A stretch of DNA of 64,000 nt, taken from assembly GCF_014648855.1 (NCBI RefSeq), contig NZ_BMRX01000009.1, forward strand, positions 62,001 to 126,000, given 5' to 3'. Shown piece after piece: positions 58,645-64,000 of the stretch. A program made the position numbers and the translations under genes. The notes beneath the pieces are model-generated. The model had not been told where the DNA came from. It saw only the letters and a list, made by a program, of their open reading frames with translations, and made no database searches. How positions within the stretch are numbered: the stretch's first letter is position 1; every line of letters starts with the position of its first letter. The stretch is from Streptomyces parvulus (GTDB taxonomy: Bacteria; Actinomycetota; Actinomycetes; Streptomycetales; Streptomycetaceae).

Positions 58645-59697
58645 TCAGCCGGCGCCGGGCGCCGCCGTGCTGCTGCGCACCTCCAGGCTGGTGGCCAGCT
58701 CCACCCGGGTCGCCGACGCGGAGCCGTCGTCCCGCCCGAGGTCCAGGACCAGCCGCGCCGCCGCCTCGGCCATCTCCGTCAGCGGCTGCCGTACGGTCGT
58801 CAGCGGCGGCCCCACCCAGCGCGCCACCGGCAGGTCGTCGAAGCCGACCACGCTGAGGTCGTCCGGGATGCGCAGCCCCAGTTCGCGCGCCGCCTCGTAC
58901 AGGCCGAGCGCCTGGAGGTCGTTGCCCGCGAAGACCGCGGTCGGCCGGTCGGGCCGGCGCAGCAGCTCCAGGCCCCGCCGGTAGCCGGCCTCGTGGTGGA
59001 AGTCGCCGGTGACGATCAGACCGGGGTCGACCGGCAGCCCGGCGGTCTCCAGGGCGGCCCGGTAGCCGTCGACACGGGCGCGGCTGCACATCATCCGGGT
59101 GGGTCCGCTGATCGCGCCGATGCGGGTGTGGCCGAGGTCGACCAGGTGGCGGGTGGCGGCGAGTCCGCCCTGCCAGTTGGTGGCGCCGATGGACGGCACG
59201 TCGGCGCCGGGGTCGCCGGCCGGGTCCATCACCACGAAGGGGATGGAGCGGCTGGTCAGCAGCGCCCGCTGCGACTCGTCGAGGCCGGACAGCACGAGGA
59301 TCACGCCGTGCGGACGGCGGGCGGCGACCTGGTCGGCCCAGGTCCGGCCGGGCGTGAGGCGCCCCGCGCTCTCGGAGAGCACCACGCTGAGCCCGGCGTC
59401 CCGGGCCACGTTCTCCACGCCCCGGATGACCTCCATCGCCCAGGCGCTCTCCAGCTCGTGGAAGACCAGGTCGATCAGCGGCGAACGGGCCGACTCGGCA
59501 CGCCGGCGCCGGTAGCCGTGGGTCCGCAGCAGCTCCTCCACCCGGGCCCGGGTGGCGGGAGCGACGTCGACCCGCCCGTTGAGCACCTTCGAAACAGTCG
59601 GCGCCGAAACACCGGCCGCCCGCGCGATCTCGGCGAGGGTCGCGGTCTGCGGGGACCGCTTTTGCGTCCGGGTTTCAGCGGGCTGGGGGGATGTCAT
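58645..59697 (-). CDS. LacI-family transcription repressor
   Basis: 350 residues. The HTH TLAEIARAAGVSAPTVSKVLNGR is at about residue 20, followed by a hinge and a sugar-binding domain (GLSVVLSESAGR, FAGNDLQALGLYEAARELG, VGFDDLPVARWVGPPLTTVRQP). It should bind a palindromic operator and respond to a sugar. No sugar transporter or hydrolase gene is adjacent, so its regulon lies elsewhere. Confidence 0.92.
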   Translation of the reverse strand: MTSPQPAETRTQKRSPQTATLAEIARAAGVSAPTVSKVLNGRVDVAPATRARVEELLRTHGYRRRRAESARSPLIDLVFHELESAWAMEVIRGVENVARDAGLSVVLSESAGRLTPGRTWADQVAARRPHGVILVLSGLDESQRALLTSRSIPFVVMDPAGDPGADVPSIGATNWQGGLAATRHLVDLGHTRIGAISGPTRMMCSRARVDGYRAALETAGLPVDPGLIVTGDFHHEAGYRRGLELLRRPDRPTAVFAGNDLQALGLYEAARELGLRIPDDLSVVGFDDLPVARWVGPPLTTVRQPLTEMAEAAARLVLDLGRDDGSASATRVELATSLEVRSSTAAPGAG

Positions 59698-59837
59698 GGC
59701 GGCGATCGTAACCTCGCGGTGCCCTCCTGACGAAGGGTTCAGCGAAGACGGGACTCCGGAACATTCGGAGAGACGGCCGAATCATTCGACCCGCCCGGCC
59801 GCGCCCGGCCGACCGCCCGCGTCAGTCCCCGGCCGCC

Positions 59838-60095
59838 TCAGTCCCCGTCCGCCGACTCGAACCGCCACCGGTGCACCTGACGGGTGACCAACCCCCCGTC
59901 GGGCTCCGGCAGTTCCGGCAGGTCCGCGTCGTACGGCGCGTCCCACCACGTGATGACCAGGACCCGGTCCTGCGGGGCGCGCAGGGTCTCGCGGCGGAGG
60001 GGGGAGGGGGCGAGGGGCTGGGCGCGGGCCCAGGCCAGGAGGGCCTCGCCGCGGCCGGGGACGGCGCGCGCCTCCCACATCAGGGCGACCGTCAC
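59838..60095 (-). CDS. Small conserved-looking protein coupled to tsaD
   Basis: 85 residues, not recognised. It begins MTVALMWEARAVPGRG and carries an aromatic segment VLVITWWDAPYD; the pattern suggests a small ferredoxin-like or dimeric alpha/beta-barrel fold (inference). GTG at 60095 overlaps the tsaD stop by 4 nt (GTGA), so it is translated from the tsaD operon. Confidence 0.72.
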   Translation of the reverse strand: MTVALMWEARAVPGRGEALLAWARAQPLAPSPLRRETLRAPQDRVLVITWWDAPYDADLPELPEPDGGLVTRQVHRWRFESADGD

Positions 60096-61189
60096 GAGTA
60101 CAGGTTCTCCCTGCTCACCTCGTGGACGTGGTCGTGGGAGTGACCGGTCCCGGGCACGTGCGGGTCGGTCACCGGCAGCGAGGAGTCCGCCGACAGGTCC
60201 CAGTCGGAGGCGGCCCGGCCGCGGGCGACCATCTCGGCGCCGAGGGCGGCCACCATGGCGCCGTTGTCCGTGCAGAGCTTCGGACGCGGCACCCGCAGCC
60301 GGATGCCGGCCGCCTCGCAGCGCTCCTGGGCCAGCGCGCGCAGCCGGGAGTTGGCGGCCACGCCGCCGCCGATCATCAGGTGGTCGACGCCCTCGTCCTT
60401 GCAGGCGCGCACCGCCTTGCGGGTCAGCACGTCCACGACCGCCTCCTGGAAGGACGCCGACACGTCGCGCACCGGCACTCCCTCCCCCGCCGCCCGCTTC
60501 GCCTCGATCCAGCGGGCCACGGCCGTCTTCAGCCCGGAGAAGGAGAAGTCGTACGCCGGGTCGCGCGGGCCGGTCAGCCCGCGCGGGAAGGCGATCGCGT
60601 TCGGGTCGCCCTCGCGCGCGTACCGGTCGATGACGGGGCCGCCGGGGAAGCCCAGGTTCAGCACCCGGGCGATCTTGTCGAAGGCCTCGCCGGCCGCGTC
60701 GTCGATGGTGGCGCCCATCGGGCGGACGTCGGAGGTGATGTCCGTCGACAGCAGCAGCGAGGAGTGGCCGCCGGAGACCAGCAGCGCCATCGTCGGCTCG
60801 GGCAGCGCGCCGTGCTCCAGCTGGTCGACGCAGATGTGCGAGGCGAGGTGGTTGACGCCGTACAGGGGCTTGCCGAGGGCGTAGGCGTACGCCTTGGCCG
60901 CCGAGACGCCGACCAGCAGGGCGCCGGCGAGGCCGGGGCCGGCGGTCACCGCGATGCCGTCGAGGTCGCGGGGCGACACCCCGGCCTCCTTGAGGGCGCG
61001 CTCGATGGTGGGGACCATCGCCTCCAGGTGGGCGCGGCTCGCCACCTCGGGGACGACGCCGCCGAAGCGGGCGTGCTCGTCGACGCTGGACGCGATGGCG
61101 TCGGCCAGCAGGGTGGTGCCGCGGACGACACCGACGCCGGTCTCGTCGCAGGAGGTCTCGATCCCCAGGACCAGAGGTTCGTCAGCCAT
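60092..61189 (-). CDS. tsaD: tRNA N6-threonylcarbamoyladenosine transferase TsaD
   Basis: 365 residues. ASKHA-fold enzyme with GIETSCDETGVGVV at the start, metal-binding His pair in NHLASHI, and GGGVAANSRLR. It transfers the threonylcarbamoyl group to A37 of ANN-decoding tRNAs together with TsaB and TsaE. ATG at 61189 lies 8 nt inside the 3' end of rimI. The C-terminus is His- and Asp-rich (GHSHDHVHEV), a possible metal-binding extension. Confidence 0.97.
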   Translation of the reverse strand: MADEPLVLGIETSCDETGVGVVRGTTLLADAIASSVDEHARFGGVVPEVASRAHLEAMVPTIERALKEAGVSPRDLDGIAVTAGPGLAGALLVGVSAAKAYAYALGKPLYGVNHLASHICVDQLEHGALPEPTMALLVSGGHSSLLLSTDITSDVRPMGATIDDAAGEAFDKIARVLNLGFPGGPVIDRYAREGDPNAIAFPRGLTGPRDPAYDFSFSGLKTAVARWIEAKRAAGEGVPVRDVSASFQEAVVDVLTRKAVRACKDEGVDHLMIGGGVAANSRLRALAQERCEAAGIRLRVPRPKLCTDNGAMVAALGAEMVARGRAASDWDLSADSSLPVTDPHVPGTGHSHDHVHEVSRENLYS

Positions 61190-61739
61190 GATTGTCGGTT
61201 CCCATGTCGGTTCCCGGGGCGGTTCCCGGGCCGGCGGTTCCCTGATCGGTGCCCGCCACGGAGTTGGAAGGGTCGGTCAGGCGCATCACCAGGGCGTCCA
61301 CGTTGCCCGGCTGGTAGTAGCCGCGCCGGAAGCCGATGGGCTCGAAGCCGAACCGCTCGTAGAGCCGCTGGGCGCGGGTGTTGTCCACCCGGCACTCCAG
61401 CAGCACCTCGGTGCACTCGAAGGCGGTCGCCGCCCGCAGCAGCTCGGTCAGCAGCCGCGCGCCGAGCCCGGTGCCCCAGTGGTCGCGGGCGACGGCGATG
61501 GTCTGCACGTCGCCCTGGTCCCCGGAGGTGACGAGGCCGGCGTAGCCGACCAGGCGGCCGTCCTCCTCGGCGACGAGGTAGCGCCGGGTCGCGCCGGGGC
61601 CGCGCGCGTGGGCCAGCTCGGACCAGAACATGCCCCGCGACCAGGCGTCCTCGGGGAACAGCTCCCGCTCCATGCGGAGCACGGGGTCGATGTCCCACCA
61701 GCGCATCTCGCGCAGCACGGCAGTGGCTGACTCGGTCAC
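61182..61739 (-). CDS. rimI: Ribosomal-protein-S18-alanine N-acetyltransferase RimI
   Basis: 185 residues. GNAT fold with the acetyl-CoA loop VARDHWGTGLGARLL and NTRAQRLYERFGF. RimI acetylates the N-terminus of ribosomal protein S18 in other bacteria. GTG at 61739 overlaps the tsaB stop by 4 nt; the 3' end overlaps tsaD by 8 nt. The last 30 residues (GTDQGTAGPGTAPGTDMGTD) are a Gly/Thr repeat tail not needed for the fold. Confidence 0.93.
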   Translation of the reverse strand: MTESATAVLREMRWWDIDPVLRMERELFPEDAWSRGMFWSELAHARGPGATRRYLVAEEDGRLVGYAGLVTSGDQGDVQTIAVARDHWGTGLGARLLTELLRAATAFECTEVLLECRVDNTRAQRLYERFGFEPIGFRRGYYQPGNVDALVMRLTDPSNSVAGTDQGTAGPGTAPGTDMGTDNHG

Positions 61740-62389
61740 TTGGGGGTGACCACCTTGTAGTTCTTGGGCACCTGGGCGTCCGGCCGCCGCAGGTACAGCG
61801 GCCGGGGCTCCGCCAGTTCCTCGCCCGCGGCCAGCTTCTCGGCGGCCAGGCTCGCGAGGGCGGCGGCGGAGACGTGCTCGGGCTCGTGCGCCTTCGGGAA
61901 GGTGTCGGGGTAGAGCAGCGCGCCCGCGCCGACGGCGGGGAGCCCGGCGACCTGTCCGGCGATGTCGGCCGGCCGGTCGACGGCCGGGTCGGTGAGCCGG
62001 GTGCGGGAGTCGGCGTAGCGCGCCCAGTAGACCTCCTTGCGGCGGGCGTCGGTCGCCACCACGAAGGGCCCCTCCAGGTCGGCGGCGTACGCCAGGCCGT
62101 CCAGCGTGCACACGCCGTGCACGGGGACGCCGAGGGCGAGCCCGAAGGTGTCCGCGGTCATCAGGCCGACGCGCAGGCCCGTGTAGGGGCCGGGGCCGAT
62201 GCCGGCGACGATCCCGGTGACGGCGTCGAGCCGCAGTCCGGCCTCGGCGAGCACCCGGTCGACGGCGGGCAGCAGCAGCTCGCCGTGGCGGCGTGCGTCC
62301 ACCTGGCTCGACGAGGCGATGACGTCCGAACCGTCGTGCAGCGCGACGGTCACGGCGGGCGTGGCGGTATCCAGAGCGAGCAAGAGCAC
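61736..62389 (-). CDS. tsaB: tRNA threonylcarbamoyladenosine biosynthesis protein TsaB
   Basis: 217 residues. Inactive ASKHA-fold partner of TsaD, with LLLALDTATPAVTVALHDG at the start and GIGPGPYTGLRVG near residue 67. GTG at 62389. First gene of tsaB-rimI-tsaD-(85-aa gene), each overlapping the next; tsaE is separated from it by two rightward genes. Confidence 0.95.
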   Translation of the reverse strand: MLLLALDTATPAVTVALHDGSDVIASSSQVDARRHGELLLPAVDRVLAEAGLRLDAVTGIVAGIGPGPYTGLRVGLMTADTFGLALGVPVHGVCTLDGLAYAADLEGPFVVATDARRKEVYWARYADSRTRLTDPAVDRPADIAGQVAGLPAVGAGALLYPDTFPKAHEPEHVSAAALASLAAEKLAAGEELAEPRPLYLRRPDAQVPKNYKVVTPK

Positions 62390-62539
62390 GCAAACAGCCT
62401 ACGGCGCCGCGCGGCCCCCGGCGGACGCCCGGTCGGCTCCCCCACCCCGGACCCGTGTCGCACAGAGCGATCACCACGTCACGTACTGCTACCGTCGCCG
62501 GGAACGCAGGCAGGACGTACGACGACGAGGTGGTCGCCC

Positions 62540-63094
62540 GTGGCAAGCAGCAGCGCCGGTTTCGTCACCGGCCTCACCGCGGCCGCCCTCGCGACGATCG
62601 GCTACCTCGGCCACCAGGCGGCGGCCACCGCCCCCGAGGACCTCGGCCGGCCGCGGGCGAGCGGCAGCCCCGCCCCCGGCGCGTCCAAGGCGCCGCGCGA
62701 CCGCAGGCACCCCGAGGCGCTGCCGGGCGGGTCCGGCCAGGGTGAACGGGTGGTGTACTCGGTGGACGACGACCGGGTGTGGCTGGTCGGCGCGGGCGGC
62801 GAGGTGCGGCGCACCTTCCGGGTCACGCCCAGCACCGTCGACCCGGCGCCGGGCACCTACGCGGTCACCTCCCGCTCCAACCGGATCACCGGTTCCGACG
62901 GCAGCCCGGTCGAGCACGTCGTGCGCTTCACCAGCACCGAGGGCGTGGTCATCGGGTTCAGTGCGGCGGTCGACGGCTCGACGGCGAGGCCCGATCCGGG
63001 CGAGCGCACCGGCGGCATCCGGGAGTCGCGTGCGGACGGCGACGCGATGTGGCGGTTCGCGACGATCGGGCAGCCGGTCGTCGTCGTCCCCTGA
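62540..63094 (+). CDS. Secreted L,D-transpeptidase-like protein lacking the catalytic Cys
   Basis: 184 residues from the GTG at 62540. A hydrophobic N-terminus (SSAGFVTGLTAAALATIGYLG) is a likely signal or anchor. The domain from about residue 70 follows the YkuD pattern: VYSVDDDRVWLVGAGGEVRRTF, then PAPGTYAVTSRS, and at the end GGIRESRADGDAMWRFATIG followed by QPVVVV. In active enzymes the latter reads HGCIRM; here Cys is Gly and the His is gone. It probably binds peptidoglycan without cross-linking. Divergent from tsaB. Confidence 0.75.
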   Translation: MASSSAGFVTGLTAAALATIGYLGHQAAATAPEDLGRPRASGSPAPGASKAPRDRRHPEALPGGSGQGERVVYSVDDDRVWLVGAGGEVRRTFRVTPSTVDPAPGTYAVTSRSNRITGSDGSPVEHVVRFTSTEGVVIGFSAAVDGSTARPDPGERTGGIRESRADGDAMWRFATIGQPVVVVP

Positions 63095-63183
63095 GGCGGG
63101 CGGACGCCGGGGCGGATGTTCCGACAAGGCGTCGGGAAAATATTGCGTTCCCGGTCTTGGCCGTGGTCACATGGTACCCAGCT

Positions 63184-63207
63184 CGTAGTTAGGCATGCCT
63201 AACTACG
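63184..63207. promoter_or_regulatory. Perfect 24-bp palindrome (candidate operator)
   Basis: The half-site CGTAGTTAGGCA (63184-63195) is followed immediately by its exact reverse complement (63196-63207), 28 bp before the ATG of a small peptide gene. The core TTAGGCATGCCTAA resembles the arms of DtxR/DmdR iron boxes (TTAGG...CCTAA) but with closer spacing. Confidence 0.8.
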
Positions 63208-63234
63208 CCCGCCCCCGACCCGCAGGAGGCGTCC

Positions 63235-63408
63235 ATGTCCCAGACCGAGCCGCGTCCCGGCCCGAGGCCGCTGTCACCCGCGCCCGGCCCGGTGCCCATG
63301 AGCGAACTGCTGGCGTCCTGCGCCGCCGCCGCGGCGGTCTCGACGCCGCCGCGCGCACCCGCGCCGGAGACTCGCCGGCCCGGGCGGGAGCACCGCGAGG
63401 CCGCCTGA
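63235..63408 (+). CDS. 57-residue peptide of unknown function
   Basis: ATG at 63235 with AGGAGG five bases upstream; TGA at 63406-63408. The product is Pro-rich at both ends, with a central helix-prone MSELLASCAAAAAVSTPP holding the only Cys. There is no signal peptide or membrane segment. An optimal ribosome site, a clean intergenic position and a perfect palindrome upstream argue that it is a real, regulated gene. Family not recognised. Confidence 0.65.
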   Translation: MSQTEPRPGPRPLSPAPGPVPMSELLASCAAAAAVSTPPRAPAPETRRPGREHREAA

Positions 63409-63433
63409 CACCCGGCACGCGGGACGGGGCCGA

Positions 63434-63958
63434 TCAGCCCGCCAGCACGCTCATGTCGGCCTCGGCCCAGCGCGTGCCGACCCCGGTCAGCGTCACGTGC
63501 CGCACCTCGTCCGCGGTGTCGCCGACGGCGCGGTCGATCCGCAGCTGCAGCCGGTCGTCGGTCAGCTCCTCGACCTTGCCCTCGCCCCACTCCACGACGA
63601 TCACGGAGTCGGGCAGCGAGACGTCCAGGTCGAGGTCCTCCATGTCGTCGAGGCCCCCGGAGAGCCGGTAGGCGTCCACGTGGACCAGCGGCGGGCCGGA
63701 ACCGAGCGAGGGGTGCACACGGGCGATCACGAAGGTCGGCGAGGTGACGGCGCCGCGCACGCCCAGGCCCTCGCCGAGACCGCGGGTCAGCGTCGTCTTG
63801 CCCGCGCCCAGCTCCCCGCTGAGCATCACCAGGTCACCGGCGCGCAGCAGCTTGGCGAGCCTGCGGCCCAGTTCCCGCATCTGCTCGGGGGAGGTGACGG
63901 TGATCTCGGTGCCCGGGGCGGGCTCAGCCGGGCCCCGCGGTGCTGCTGGTGCTTCCAT
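63434..63958 (-). CDS. tsaE: tRNA threonylcarbamoyladenosine biosynthesis ATPase TsaE
   Basis: 174 residues from the ATG at 63958 (GAGGG just upstream; a TTG at 63967 is possible). P-loop GELGAGKTTLTRGLGEGLG near residue 48, TSPTFVIARVH, HVDAYRLSG and the VVEWGEG segment identify TsaE, the ATPase that drives the TsaBD cycle. Convergent with the 57-residue gene (25 bp apart). Confidence 0.95.
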   Translation of the reverse strand: MEAPAAPRGPAEPAPGTEITVTSPEQMRELGRRLAKLLRAGDLVMLSGELGAGKTTLTRGLGEGLGVRGAVTSPTFVIARVHPSLGSGPPLVHVDAYRLSGGLDDMEDLDLDVSLPDSVIVVEWGEGKVEELTDDRLQLRIDRAVGDTADEVRHVTLTGVGTRWAEADMSVLAG

Positions 63959-64000
63959 AGCCCTCAACGGTAGCGGCTGCCGGGACCGCGCCCGCGCGGG

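Noticed and set aside
63184..63207. Calling the palindrome a definite iron box
   Set aside because: Only the TTAGG/CCTAA arms agree; spacing differs from the 19-bp consensus, so the regulator is left open.

Overview
The window is chromosomal DNA of a Streptomyces species, or a very close relative. It has very high G+C, strong GC bias at third codon positions, many GTG and TTG starts, a bldM/whiD pair, GroEL1 with a His-rich tail, a c-di-AMP riboswitch in front of a cell-wall hydrolase, and dispersed repeats typical of the genus. As far as I can recall, the gene order is that of the core chromosome arm around guaA-guaB-whiD-groES of Streptomyces coelicolor, read in reverse. The part from guaA through whiD and groES/EL to tsaE also resembles the guaA-choD-guaB3-guaB2-sigD-whiB3-groEL1-groES-tsaD-rimI-tsaB-tsaE block of Mycobacterium tuberculosis. 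I see no tRNA, rRNA, CRISPR, prophage or insertion sequence.

Layout. 1-4.4 kb: a MoxR AAA+ ATPase (cut by the edge), diverging from a SWIM zinc-finger protein and a DUF5691-type protein. 4.5-10.8 kb: an orphan B12-binding mutase subunit (icmB type), an esterase/lipase, a membrane-anchored M23 peptidase with a repetitive cytoplasmic half, and PcrA helicase. 11-15.2 kb: two paralogous NlpC/P60 hydrolases, only the first behind a c-di-AMP riboswitch, with a TDT-family transporter and a small membrane protein between them. 15.2-19 kb: a LiaFSR-like envelope-stress module (LuxR-type regulator, PspC-fused sensor kinase, divergent PspC/LiaF-like protein). 19-25.4 kb: DoxX, a membrane protein, an aldolase-family enzyme, guaA, then a chorismate mutase preceded by what looks like a Phe/Tyr attenuator with its own leader peptide, and a gene-free stretch of strong hairpins.

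25.4-41 kb: a GMC oxidoreductase with an embedded Cys cluster, an aldehyde dehydrogenase, five consecutive eukaryotic-type Ser/Thr kinases (one clearly a pseudokinase) and glpD. 41-52.5 kb: a nucleotide-sugar dehydrogenase homologue that has lost catalytic residues, guaB3, guaB, an ECF sigma factor (ShbA/SigD type), the developmental regulators bldM and whiD, a LysR regulator, a MOSC protein, an SDR, and groEL1-groES under two CIRCE operators. 52.6-59.7 kb: two translationally coupled lipoprotein polysaccharide deacetylases, a methyltransferase, an ECF42 sigma factor with its DGPF partner and a matching promoter, an LCP-family ligase and a LacI repressor. 59.8-64 kb: the t6A genes tsaD-rimI-tsaB and tsaE, separated by a degenerate L,D-transpeptidase-like protein and a 57-residue peptide gene behind a perfect 24-bp palindrome.

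Themes. (1) Cell-envelope sensing and remodelling dominates (M23, two NlpC/P60, LiaFSR-like module, kinases, deacetylases, LCP). (2) Several enzymes sit here in catalytically altered forms: pseudokinase, sugar dehydrogenase homologue, GuaB3, L,D-transpeptidase-like protein. (3) The most novel-looking regulatory signals are the leaderless Phe/Tyr leader peptide with tandem hairpins at 24.4 kb and the palindrome-controlled small peptide at 63.2 kb.
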